43,456 bases of DNA from Fibrobacter succinogenes (GTDB taxonomy: Bacteria; Fibrobacterota; Fibrobacteria; Fibrobacterales; Fibrobacteraceae): positions 1 through 43,456 of the forward strand of contig CACXIR010000002.1 of assembly GCA_902767785.1 (NCBI GenBank), given 5' to 3'. Below, in pieces: positions 32,711 to 40,459 of this stretch (position 1 is its first letter; every line of letters begins with the position of its first letter). A program made the position numbers and the translations under genes. The notes beneath the pieces were generated by a model. That model was given only the letters and a program-made list of their open reading frames with translations, had not been told where the DNA came from and searched no databases.

Positions 32711-35700
32711 CAAGCTTTTCCATTGCAATCTTCTTGCCCGTCTGGAAGTCGCTCTTGCCGCTACCCAGCTTGGGAAGGCTTTCCACCTTCACCACAGCTC
32801 CAGGAACCATCAGGGCCGGAAGTCCGATTTCACGGAGCATGGACTTGACTTCATCTTCCGACTTTTCGCCGGCAAATACCAACACAATCTTTTCACCCTT
32901 AGATCCGTCGGGAACAGCCACGGCAAAGTGGTCTATTTCATCGAACAGGGGGCTTTCCGAAATCTTGAAGTCTACAGAACCCAAGCTCACCATCTCGCCG
33001 CCCAGCTTTGCAAATCGGCTGTAGCGGTCCACGATGGTCAGGTAGCCGTCTTCGTCCACATGGCCCTTGTCGCCGGTCTTGTACCAGCGCTTGCCGTTGA
33101 TAACCGCAATGGCCTGGGCGGTACGTTCCGGATCCTTCAGGTAACCCTTCATAATCTGGGCACCACCAATAAGAATCAGGCCATCTTCGCCAATAGGAAG
33201 TTCTTCCATGGTGTCGGGGTCCACAATGCGGAACTGGGTTCCCGGCAAGGGAGCGCCCACAGTACCCGGCTTGTTGCCTTCAAGAACCGTCTTGTAGTCG
33301 TCCATCAGAACGTCCTTGGTGTTCACCGCAGCAACAGGGGTTGTCTCGGTACAGCCAAAGCCCTCGAAAATTTCCAGCTTGAACTTGGTGCGGTAAAGCT
33401 GGCGCACGTCTTCGCGAATCTTTTCGGCGCCGGCATAGATGCTTCTTACGTGGGAGAACATCAACGGGTGGACCGCACGGTTCATGCCCCACATGCGCAG
33501 GAACGTTCCGGTGGCCACCATGATGGTCACCTTGAACTGAGCCACCATGCGAGATACCAGCCTTGCATCTGTGGGGTCAGGGCAGGTAGCCACGGGAATG
33601 CCATCCACCAGGCACAGCATGGTGGTAATGGAGAATCCAAAGGCATGGAACAACGGCAGCGAACCAAGGAACACGTCGTCGGAACCGGGGTTCAGGGCAC
33701 TTTCGCACTGCTTGATGTTGCCCATCAAGTTGAAGTGGGTCAGTTCCACCCCCTTGGGGCGGCCTTCGGAACCGGAACTAAAGATAATGGTTGCCACGTC
33801 ATCCAAGGAGACCTTCTTGAAGAACCTAAGTTCCAAGTACCAGGCCGGGAGGATCATGGCCCGCAAGAAATTCAAAATCAAGGCGGGCTTTTTCACCTTT
33901 TCCTTCAGGTCTTCCATGTAGTAGACCTTGTACTTGTCCAAAAGCTGATCCATGGGAAGCCCCTTCTGTTTCAGCTTCTCTATGAAGATCTTCGCCGTGA
34001 TAATGGTCTTTACATCCGCAACGTCACAGCAGTAAGCCATGGTCTCTGGAGTGTTGGTGTAATTCAGGTTGTAAACGGTCTTGCCCTTGATAAGGCAGGC
34101 CATGTTCACGATAATGCCCGGACCGGAAGGCGGAATGAGTACGCCCACCTGCTTTTCGCCCTTGGTAAGCCCAGCAATGATCTTTGCAAAAGTAAGGGAT
34201 GCCGCCGCCATGGCGTAACCCGAAAGGTGGTTTCCGTCGGGGCTATACACCGAAGGCTCGCTTCCAATGCGCTTGGCCGTACGGATCCATGCCGAAGCCA
34301 CAGGACGCAGCAAGCGTATGTAAGAGGTCCACGCCGTAATGGAAAGTTCCTGTACCGCCCGCTTCACCATGATGGGGCTGGAATCCAGTGGCAAGTTTTC
34401 ACCAAAAGCCACCGAAACCACACGGCCATCGCTATGGACCAGGTCCTTGAAGCCCTCGCCCGCCTTAGAGTAGGCACTGCCCCACAGGCCCTGGACGTAG
34501 AAAGGCAGGAGCTTCAGGTGAGGAACATCCTTTATGGCGGGAGTATAGTCCAGAAGGAACCGGTTCATGTTGCCGGTATCCGTCATGCAATTCTCGGGGA
34601 ACATCACCACCGCCTCGCCCCGGAGCAGGGCCTCATGAGCCTCCTGCATGGCCCTTTCGGGGTGGGAAATGTCCAACTCGATGGTTTTCATCTGGGAAAG
34701 CAGCAACCGCACGTACCACTTTTCAAAGGGCCTGCGGGTAATCACAAAACGCAAGGGGCGGGGGCTAGCCATCTGGATCATGGCCCAGTCCACATAGGAA
34801 ATATGGTTGCCCACCAGAAGTACGGGACCCTCCCAAGGGATACGCTCCACGCCTGACACCAGGAACTTGTAATGGAAAGAAAGCACCGAGCGCATCAGTT
34901 GCCGCAACAGGGTGTGGGGCATGGCCACCAAGGCCCACACCGTTCCAGCAAGGCAAACAACGCCCAAGATAAAGAACAGGCTCATCCGGTCCAGGTTCAG
35001 AAACCGGATAAGGACTATGGCTATCACCTCGAAAAGGACAATACAAAGGTTCTGCACCCCATTGCTCACCGAGAGCACGTGGCCTGCCGACCTGGGCTTG
35101 GTGTGGTATAGCAGCATGGAGAACATGGGAATCATGTAGATGCCGCCACAGAACCCTAGCAGGGTGAAGGCGATGGCGTTATAGGGCCTGGGAATAAAGG
35201 GAATCAAGAAAATGAGGACCGCCGCACCGGCAGTTCCCATAGGGATAAGGCCAGTCTCGATAAAGTCCTTGGACATGCGCATGGCAAAGAAAATGCCTAT
35301 CAAGAGGCCGACGGCCGTACCGAAAATGGCATAGTTGGCCAAGATGTCGCGATCAAACAGGGAACCGGAACCGAACAAGTCCTGGATAACGAAAACCAAA
35401 AGGAATATCATGACCCAGAACATGGAAAGGCCGATGATAGACTGGCGGAGCGCCCGGTTCACCCAGAGCTTGCTCAATTTGCGGCGGGTAAAGAGCAGGT
35501 TCCAGTAACGCCTCCAGGGGAACTGGAGGGTCTCGTCATAGACCCCGATGGAAGGAAGCCTAAAACTGAAGATTACTGCCAATAGTTCCAACCCCACCAA
35601 CACAATCCCCACAGGGGCCAGGACTTGGAGTTGCCCCAAGGTGTCGAGAGCAGGCTGCTGGATACGCATGTAGGCATAGGCCGTCAAGCCACCGCTAAGC

Positions 35701-36146
35701 ACCAGAGTAAAGAACGTGAGGATCATCAGAATGCCGCTTCCCTTCGCCAGGGAACGAACTCCCACCAATTCCTTCATGTAGCCGTTCTTGGCTGGACTCT
35801 GGAAGGCCTGCAACACAAAGAAAAGCCCAATGGCCACAAATGCCAGGGGAAGGCTTGCCGCATAGACGCCGTAACCAAAAAGAGCCACCGCAGGCAAGGA
35901 AAGCAGGGTGGTTATCCGCAGTACTTTTTCCTTGGGGAACTTATCCGAAAAGTAGCCCGCCGGAGTTATAAGCAGTACGCAGGGCAACAGGAACAACAGG
36001 TGCAGCACATAGAACTGCCAGGAACCCATGGCGGTGAAACCTGCATGGCTGAATTCCAATTCCATATAGGCGACTAGCGCCGTGGAAAGAGCCACCTGGG
36101 TAAAGGCGAATCCGTAAAAAGAAAGGAATCCTCTAGATTTTTTCAT
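32697..36146 (-). CDS. LplT-Aas fusion: lysophospholipid flippase, acyltransferase and acyl-ACP synthetase
   Basis: The protein brings lysophospholipids back across the inner membrane and re-acylates them. It has 1149 residues: an MFS transporter part (1 to about 415, twelve helices), a PlsC acyltransferase part (H-x4-D motif NHISYVDW near H448; FPENCMT near 516-522) and an AMP-forming acyl-ACP synthetase part (P-loop SSGSEGRPKG near 790, GFGCTETTP, YKTGDKGHVDEDGYL, GEMVSLG). In E. coli LplT and Aas are separate proteins; such fusions occur in other bacteria. The PlsC FPEG motif reads FPEN here. I chose ATG 36146, with AAGGA 6 bases upstream; the in-frame TTG at 36152 has none. Confidence 0.92.
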   Translation of the reverse strand: MKKSRGFLSFYGFAFTQVALSTALVAYMELEFSHAGFTAMGSWQFYVLHLLFLLPCVLLITPAGYFSDKFPKEKVLRITTLLSLPAVALFGYGVYAASLPLAFVAIGLFFVLQAFQSPAKNGYMKELVGVRSLAKGSGILMILTFFTLVLSGGLTAYAYMRIQQPALDTLGQLQVLAPVGIVLVGLELLAVIFSFRLPSIGVYDETLQFPWRRYWNLLFTRRKLSKLWVNRALRQSIIGLSMFWVMIFLLVFVIQDLFGSGSLFDRDILANYAIFGTAVGLLIGIFFAMRMSKDFIETGLIPMGTAGAAVLIFLIPFIPRPYNAIAFTLLGFCGGIYMIPMFSMLLYHTKPRSAGHVLSVSNGVQNLCIVLFEVIAIVLIRFLNLDRMSLFFILGVVCLAGTVWALVAMPHTLLRQLMRSVLSFHYKFLVSGVERIPWEGPVLLVGNHISYVDWAMIQMASPRPLRFVITRRPFEKWYVRLLLSQMKTIELDISHPERAMQEAHEALLRGEAVVMFPENCMTDTGNMNRFLLDYTPAIKDVPHLKLLPFYVQGLWGSAYSKAGEGFKDLVHSDGRVVSVAFGENLPLDSSPIMVKRAVQELSITAWTSYIRLLRPVASAWIRTAKRIGSEPSVYSPDGNHLSGYAMAAASLTFAKIIAGLTKGEKQVGVLIPPSGPGIIVNMACLIKGKTVYNLNYTNTPETMAYCCDVADVKTIITAKIFIEKLKQKGLPMDQLLDKYKVYYMEDLKEKVKKPALILNFLRAMILPAWYLELRFFKKVSLDDVATIIFSSGSEGRPKGVELTHFNLMGNIKQCESALNPGSDDVFLGSLPLFHAFGFSITTMLCLVDGIPVATCPDPTDARLVSRMVAQFKVTIMVATGTFLRMWGMNRAVHPLMFSHVRSIYAGAEKIREDVRQLYRTKFKLEIFEGFGCTETTPVAAVNTKDVLMDDYKTVLEGNKPGTVGAPLPGTQFRIVDPDTMEELPIGEDGLILIGGAQIMKGYLKDPERTAQAIAVINGKRWYKTGDKGHVDEDGYLTIVDRYSRFAKLGGEMVSLGSVDFKISESPLFDEIDHFAVAVPDGSKGEKIVLVFAGEKSEDEVKSMLREIGLPALMVPGAVVKVESLPKLGSGKSDFQTGKKIAMEKLGIKN

Positions 36147-36170
36147 TTGCAATCCTTCCCACTATTTTTT

Positions 36171-36187
36171 CAAAAAGATAGAAAAAA
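36171..36187 (-). promoter_or_regulatory. Putative promoter of the LplT-Aas operon
   Basis: TTTTTTCTATCTTTTTG on the minus strand, identical over 17 bases to the sequence before nuoB. The TATCTTTT box is at 36173-36180, 26 bases before the ATG at 36146. Its first six T are also the T-tract of the upstream gene's terminator. Confidence 0.5.
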
Positions 36188-36207
36188 GACCCCGGCGGAT
36201 TGCCGGG
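36182..36207 (-). terminator. Intrinsic terminator of the 36238-37107 lipoprotein gene
   Basis: On the minus strand CCCGGC pairs with GCCGGG (36191-36196 with 36202-36207) around the loop AATCC, followed after three bases by six T (36187-36182). It lies 31 bases after the lipoprotein stop. Confidence 0.85.
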
Positions 36208-36237
36208 ATCCTTTAATAACCAATGATCTAGCCTAGA

Positions 36238-37107
36238 TTACTTGTTCTCGAAGTAGTAGGTGGTAAGAGTCTTGCCATCCTGAGAGAACTGGATAATCTG
36301 CTTGCCCTTGGGAAGTTCGCCAGTGATCTTGAACAGGTTTTCGGCCATGTAGGTCACAGTCAGGTTCGTACCCTTGTCCTTGTCGGCAAAGAGTCCCTTC
36401 TTCTCGTCGGCTTCGAAGCCCTTGCAGTCCTTGTGGGCAGACACATCGCCTTCCACGGCAGGATAGGTCTTGGCAACCAGCGGAGAGGTCACAGAGCTAG
36501 CATTGCGGTAGAACACTTCCAGCTTGCCTTCGATCACGCGGGGTGCGGGCAGCGGAGACATCTTGGCAGCTTCCTTCTTACCCTTCTTTTTCTTCTTGTC
36601 CTTCTTCTGGTCGGGAACCTTGGCACCGTCGCCAGCCTGGGGGCGTTCCAGCTGATAGCCAGCAATGGACTCGTTGCACTGGGTGGACCAAACGACCCAC
36701 TCGTTGGAAATCTTCTTGGGGCCGTTTTCTTCGTCACCAGGCAGGTAGAGACCCGGTTCGATCTGGTCGCTATAGATGTACAGCGTCACCTTCAGGTTCG
36801 GGTTTTCTTCGGTGGTGGCAATCATGTTCTTGCTCTTGATGTACTTGGAGCGGCCGGCAAGAATCTTGTAGCTTCCCACGGGGACCTTTTCAAACTTGAA
36901 CTGGCCCTTGCGGAGTTCCTGCTTGTACTTGTACTTTTCCTTGAGGGTGGAGTAGATAGTGGAGTCCATCCAAATAGTGGGCATTTCCAAAGGCTTGCCA
37001 GTGAATGCGTCGCAGACTTCACCTTCGATAGTTCCGGTCTTTTCGCAACCGGTCAGGGCCATAGCCACCAAAGCGGCAGTAGCACAGAGAGTGATTGTTT
37101 TTTTCAT
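36238..37107 (-). CDS. Lipoprotein with carboxypeptidase-regulatory-like domain and Lys-rich stretch
   Basis: The 289-residue protein has a signal peptide and lipobox LTGC with Cys21. Residues about 24-110 (GTIEGEVCDAFTGKPLEMPTIW...GQFKFEKVPVGSYKILAGRSKY) look like a CarboxypepD_reg/SpaA-type beta domain. A strongly basic stretch (DQKKDKKKKKGKKEAAK, about 166-182) interrupts it before a further beta-rich region. The function is unknown. GAGGAA precedes the ATG. It forms a single-gene unit between two intrinsic terminators. Confidence 0.82.
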   Translation of the reverse strand: MKKTITLCATAALVAMALTGCEKTGTIEGEVCDAFTGKPLEMPTIWMDSTIYSTLKEKYKYKQELRKGQFKFEKVPVGSYKILAGRSKYIKSKNMIATTEENPNLKVTLYIYSDQIEPGLYLPGDEENGPKKISNEWVVWSTQCNESIAGYQLERPQAGDGAKVPDQKKDKKKKKGKKEAAKMSPLPAPRVIEGKLEVFYRNASSVTSPLVAKTYPAVEGDVSAHKDCKGFEADEKKGLFADKDKGTNLTVTYMAENLFKITGELPKGKQIIQFSQDGKTLTTYYFENK

Positions 37108-37129
37108 TGTTTTTCCTCGTGATTTTCCT

Positions 37130-37137
37130 TAAATATA
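37130..37137 (-). promoter_or_regulatory. Putative promoter of the 36238-37107 lipoprotein gene
   Basis: The minus strand reads TATATTTA (37130-37137), 22 bases before the ATG, directly after the six-T tract of the rpmE terminator. Confidence 0.45.
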
Positions 37138-37138
37138 T

Positions 37139-37165
37139 AAAAAACCCTCCCATTTTCGGGGAGGG
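37139..37165 (-). terminator. Intrinsic terminator of rpmE
   Basis: On the minus strand CCCTCCC pairs with GGGAGGG (37159-37165 with 37145-37151) around a seven-base loop, directly followed by six T (37144-37139). It starts 10 bases after the rpmE stop codon. Confidence 0.9.
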
Positions 37166-37174
37166 CATAAAAGA

Positions 37175-37477
37175 CTAGGCTTCTTCTTCGGCCTTGGCGG
37201 GAGTAGCCTTGCGGGTCTTGCGCTTTGCACCAGTAATGTTGCCGGCGAAACGCTTGTTGAAGCGGTCGATACGGCCAGCCGTATCCACGCGATGCTGCTT
37301 GCCCGTCCAGAACGGATGGGTATCAGCGGTGATTTCCAGGGAAATCACGCTATGTTCAACCCCATCGATAGTCTTCTTTTCGGCGGAAGACTTCGTGGAG
37401 CGGGTGATGTATTCTTTACCCGTATTCGCATCGACGAACACGACCGGTTGATAGTTAGGGTGGATACCTTCTTTCAT
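37175..37477 (-). CDS. rpmE2: 50S ribosomal protein L31, type B (zinc-free), with basic tail
   Basis: A protein of the large ribosomal subunit. The 100-residue sequence MKEGIHPNYQPVVFVDANTG...DTHPFWTGKQHRVDTAGRIDRFNKRF is typical for type B L31; the four zinc-binding cysteines of type A are absent. The C-terminal ~20 residues are rich in Lys, Ala and Glu, an extension beyond the core. I chose ATG 37477, with AGGAAG 6 bases before it; an in-frame start at 37549 overlaps the promoter. It is a single-gene unit. Confidence 0.95.
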   Translation of the reverse strand: MKEGIHPNYQPVVFVDANTGKEYITRSTKSSAEKKTIDGVEHSVISLEITADTHPFWTGKQHRVDTAGRIDRFNKRFAGNITGAKRKTRKATPAKAEEEA

Positions 37478-37512
37478 TTTAAACTTCCTGTGAAGTAGTT
37501 GAATTGAGTGCC

Positions 37513-37543
37513 CTAATTTAGAAGAATTCGGCGATTTTGGCAA
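37513..37543 (-). promoter_or_regulatory. Putative sigma-70-like promoter of rpmE
   Basis: On the minus strand TTGCCA (37538-37543), a 17-base spacer, and TAAATT (37515-37520) within the 8-base box TAAATTAG. Spacing is ideal. The -35 overlaps that of the divergent lipoprotein gene. Confidence 0.6.
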
Positions 37544-37570
37544 GCGCAAGCCGGCATTTTAGTATCTTTG
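37537..37570 (+). promoter_or_regulatory. Putative leaderless promoter of the LysM-like lipoprotein gene
   Basis: TTGGCA (37537-37542), then TAGTAT at 17 bases or TATCTTTG (37563-37570) at 20 bases; ACGGC then leads to ATG 37576. TATCTTTG is an exact match to the TAnnTTTG box known from Bacteroidota. No ribosome-binding site is visible. Confidence 0.55.
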
Positions 37571-37575
37571 ACGGC

Positions 37576-38178
37576 ATGGAAAGGCGTTTTTTCAATAATT
37601 TGATAGCCCTGACGGCAGTCCTGCTTGTCGGCTGCAAATCCGAACCTCCACACGCCACCATTGTGGAAATAAACAAAAAAATGCCCTTGGTAGAATGGCC
37701 CGACAGCCTCTACATCGCAGAACTGGATTCCATCCTGGCCCTGGAACCCATAAAAAAGCAGGACAAGAACAAGCCCAACATCGCCATGAACGCCTTCAAG
37801 GCACCCAACTTCATACTGCCGTCCTCGGTTACCGGGAAAAAAGAATCCCCCGAAAAGAGGGCGAACCGCCCAGCCAAGTCCACTGGCGAAAAGTTAGGGG
37901 GACCTTCTGCGAAAACCGACAACAGCGCCGAAGTCTTTGCCGACAAGTTTACCAGCGCCCTTTCTAGGCTGCAGTCCGATCCTTCCAACACAAACCTGTA
38001 CAGGAGCGTCGAGGCCAACGAAGGCGAAGACCTGTTCAAGCTGTTAAAACGCACCTACGGGGCGGGAGTGCAGAACCTCCCACGCTTTTACGTACTCTCT
38101 ACACTGCAGTCGGTAAATCCCGGCGTTAAGCTGGAACACCTGAATGCAGGAGACAAGGTAAGAGTTCCAAAACTATAA
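37576..38178 (+). CDS. Lipoprotein with C-terminal LysM-like domain
   Basis: The 200-residue protein MERRFFNNLIALTAVLLVGC has lipobox LVGC with Cys20. A Lys/Pro/Ser-rich linker (about 55-115) follows. The last ~58 residues (YRSVEANEGEDLFKLLKRTYG...LSTLQSVNPGVKLEHLNAGDKVRVPKL) follow the LysM pattern (Y-x-V-x-x-x-E-x-L, Y-G, N-P, L-x-x-G-x-x-x-x-I/V-P), so peptidoglycan binding is likely. An in-frame start at 37537 lies in the promoter and would spoil the signal peptide. Confidence 0.78.
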   Translation: MERRFFNNLIALTAVLLVGCKSEPPHATIVEINKKMPLVEWPDSLYIAELDSILALEPIKKQDKNKPNIAMNAFKAPNFILPSSVTGKKESPEKRANRPAKSTGEKLGGPSAKTDNSAEVFADKFTSALSRLQSDPSNTNLYRSVEANEGEDLFKLLKRTYGAGVQNLPRFYVLSTLQSVNPGVKLEHLNAGDKVRVPKL

Positions 38179-38184
38179 CGACAA

Positions 38185-38258
38185 GGGAGGGTTCCACCCT
38201 CCCTAAGACCTACCCTACAAGCTCTAACTTTCGTTTGAGCTTGGGCACCTGACGGTGC
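38185..38258. terminator. Three successive hairpins between convergent genes
   Basis: Hairpin 1: GGGAGGG/CCCTCCC (38185-38191 with 38197-38203). Hairpin 2: CAAGCTC/GAGCTTG (38218-38224 with 38237-38243), extendable by AAC/GTT inside. Hairpin 3: GCACC/GGTGC (38245-38249 with 38254-38258). None has a strong T-tract. They fill the 88-base gap between the LysM-like lipoprotein and hisB and probably act as a two-way terminator. Confidence 0.5.
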
Positions 38259-38266
38259 ATTAATTG

Positions 38267-38851
38267 TTATAAAACGCCTTTACTGCTGGGTACGCCCTTC
38301 ACGTTGCGGCTCGGGGCTACGGCCATGGCCACCGCACGAGCAAAAGCCTTAAAAATGCTTTCTAGGCAATGGTGGTTGTCGCTACCGTAGAACAGTTCCA
38401 CGTGCAGGTTCATGCGAGCATTTTCGCAAACCGTCTTGAAGAAATGTTCGAACATGCTGGCTTCGATACCGCCAGCAACGGCTGCCGGAAGATCCACATT
38501 CCACACAAAGCCTATGCGGTTGCTAAAGTCAATGCAAACGCGACTCAAAGCCTCGTCCATGGGAACAAAGTAAAAGCCATAGCGTTCGATACCCTTCTTG
38601 TCGCCCAAGCATTCAACAAGGGCCTGTCCAAGCACAATGCCGATGTCTTCCATGCTGTGGTGCATGTCAATAGCCGTGTCGCCCTGGCAGCTCAAGTCCA
38701 GGCGGAACCCGCCATGGACCTGGAATAAATCCAGCATGTGGTCCAAGAACGCATTCCCGGAATTAACCGTACCACGGCTCGAATCGTCCAGATTCAGGCT
38801 CAACGAGATGGAGGTTTCGCTGGTTTTTCTCTCGATCTTGGAACTACGCAT
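38267..38851 (-). CDS. hisB: Imidazoleglycerol-phosphate dehydratase
   Basis: It catalyses the sixth step of histidine synthesis, a manganese-dependent dehydration. It has 194 residues and is the monofunctional form. The metal-binding repeats are visible: FLDHMLDLFQVHGGF, DMHHSMEDIGIVLGQAL and DNHHCLESIFKAFARA. Its ATG overlaps the stop of the rodZ-like gene by one base. No other his gene is visible nearby. Confidence 0.96.
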   Translation of the reverse strand: MRSSKIERKTSETSISLSLNLDDSSRGTVNSGNAFLDHMLDLFQVHGGFRLDLSCQGDTAIDMHHSMEDIGIVLGQALVECLGDKKGIERYGFYFVPMDEALSRVCIDFSNRIGFVWNVDLPAAVAGGIEASMFEHFFKTVCENARMNLHVELFYGSDNHHCLESIFKAFARAVAMAVAPSRNVKGVPSSKGVL

Positions 38852-39873
38852 TATTCGGCTCCTTCTATGACAGCACCGCCAAAGACCCTGAATCGGGTAA
38901 CGCGGCCAAACTTCATTCCAGGCAGGGGAACTTCCTTGCCGTTCAAGATAAACTTGGAAATGGCCCGGGGTTCACCCACCACTACGTACAAGGTATCCGC
39001 AGATTCGTAAACCATACGGGTACCCGCCTTGGAAAGGTTGGATTCTTTCAAAAACGCGGCATCGTCTTCATGATGCTTAATGCCAATCCATGTCCGCATT
39101 TCGCCGGAAGCCACCAGCTGGAGCTTGGTGCTTGCACCGGCAGGTGCAGCCTTGGCCTCATCCTTGTTCTTGGAATCGGAAGAAAGGAAAATAGTAGCCG
39201 AAGCAGGCAATTCCGATTTTTTCACAGCCTCGTCCACTACCGCCTGGCTAATGCCCTGGTCCTTGGTCGGAGCGGGCGCAGCATTGGCAGCGGGAGTAGT
39301 TTGCGATTTAGCTTCCGTAGCCGTAGAATCCGTATTCAGGGAATCTGCAGGAACAGCCTCGGCACCTTCGGGCATTTCAGCAGGCTCCATGGCAGGCTCT
39401 TCTTCCTGAACCGCTGCGGGAGCAGCCTCTTGCACAGGTTGCGCAGGCGTAACCTCTTTGAAGAATTTAGAGGCCACAACGAGGGCAAGGCCTATAACCA
39501 CCAGAATGATGACTATTACTTTGCCCTTGGAGGAATTTTCGTCACCACCCGACGAAGACCCCTTGTCTTGAGAACCATCGGAAAGGTCCGTCAGCAAGCT
39601 GGCAAACTTGGAACCGTTCTCTGCAGCATACCAGTCCAGCACCCGCTTGGAATCCAGACCCAGCTTAACGCTAATGGAATTCAGGTAACCCCTCAGGTAT
39701 GCCTGCACGGGGAATGCCTTCCAGTCCCCCGCTTCAATCAAGTTCACATTCTTTTCGGACAGCCTGGTAGCCGTAGCCAGGTCGGCCACAGACATGGACT
39801 TGGCCTCACGGGCACGGGCCAAATAAGCACCCAGCCTTTCGTCTGGCCTTTTGTCTTCAATCGGATTACTCAT
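38851..39873 (-). CDS. RodZ-like helix-turn-helix membrane protein
   Basis: The 340-residue protein has an N-terminal HTH_25 domain (about 10-85: RLGAYLARAREAKSMSVADLATATRLSEKNVNLIEAGDW, then YLRGYLNSISVKLGLD), a Ser/Gly/Asp-rich linker, one transmembrane helix (about 117-136), a long Ala/Pro/Glu periplasmic linker and a C-terminal beta domain (about 245-340) like the DUF4115 domain of RodZ. RodZ links MreB to the elongation machinery. The start at 39873 overlaps the maf stop as ATGA. No mreB lies in the window. Confidence 0.85.
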   Translation of the reverse strand: MSNPIEDKRPDERLGAYLARAREAKSMSVADLATATRLSEKNVNLIEAGDWKAFPVQAYLRGYLNSISVKLGLDSKRVLDWYAAENGSKFASLLTDLSDGSQDKGSSSGGDENSSKGKVIVIILVVIGLALVVASKFFKEVTPAQPVQEAAPAAVQEEEPAMEPAEMPEGAEAVPADSLNTDSTATEAKSQTTPAANAAPAPTKDQGISQAVVDEAVKKSELPASATIFLSSDSKNKDEAKAAPAGASTKLQLVASGEMRTWIGIKHHEDDAAFLKESNLSKAGTRMVYESADTLYVVVGEPRAISKFILNGKEVPLPGMKFGRVTRFRVFGGAVIEGAE

Positions 39874-40454
39874 ACCTTTACCTTCAAGTTCGTAAGCATA
39901 TCTAGCGTGCGGGCCACAGGAAGCCCCACTACATTGTAATAGCAACCTTGGATAGAACGGATCAGGCGGGCCCCACACGTCTGGATGCCATACGCCCCCG
40001 CTTTATCCATGGGGTCCCTAGAATTTACATATTCTTTTAGTTCCTGTAAGGAGTTGTTCCTGAAAAACACCTCCGTTTCCTCTTCCGAGGCGGCCAGCAG
40101 TTCACCCCCATGCGCCACGGCCACGCCCGTAATCACCTTGTGGGAACGGTTGTTCAAAGCCTTGAGCATGGCCAAGGCATCCTCCTCATTCTTGGGCTTG
40201 CCCAAGGGCCTTCCATCCAGAAATACCAAGGTGTCAAAACCCAGTACTACGGCGGAAGGATCTTTGCGGGATACGGCCAAAGCCTTCTGGCTTGCATTTT
40301 CCCGGGGAAAATCTTGCGGATTATCGGCGGTGGGCTTTTCCTCTACATCGGAAACCGACACGCGGAACTTGACCCCGATCTGCTCGAGGATTTCACGACG
40401 GCGAGGGGATCCACTGGCCAGCACCAGGTCTACCGACTTTAAACACTCTTCCAT
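39870..40454 (-). CDS. maf: Maf-family nucleotide pyrophosphatase
   Basis: The Maf family hydrolyses dTTP, UTP or modified pyrimidine nucleotides and affects septation in some bacteria. It has 194 residues. Motifs: LVLASGSPRRREILEQIG at the N-terminus, GFDTLVFLDGRPLGKP (catalytic Asp) and the DPMDKAGAYGIQ segment. The substrate subclass cannot be told by eye. It is first gene of maf-rodZ-like-hisB. A TACATTTC box is followed by only five bases before the ATG. Confidence 0.92.
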   Translation of the reverse strand: MEECLKSVDLVLASGSPRRREILEQIGVKFRVSVSDVEEKPTADNPQDFPRENASQKALAVSRKDPSAVVLGFDTLVFLDGRPLGKPKNEEDALAMLKALNNRSHKVITGVAVAHGGELLAASEEETEVFFRNNSLQELKEYVNSRDPMDKAGAYGIQTCGARLIRSIQGCYYNVVGLPVARTLDMLTNLKVKV

Positions 40455-40459
40455 GGGAA

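Noticed and set aside
32526..34856. 776-codon open frame on the plus strand opposite LplT-Aas
   Set aside because: It is antisense to a gene with clear motifs; composition (His/Gln/Gly-rich, no domains) is that of a shadow frame caused by biased third codon positions.
38185..38258. CRISPR-like repeat set
   Set aside because: The three hairpins differ in sequence and spacing; there are no repeated units or cas genes.
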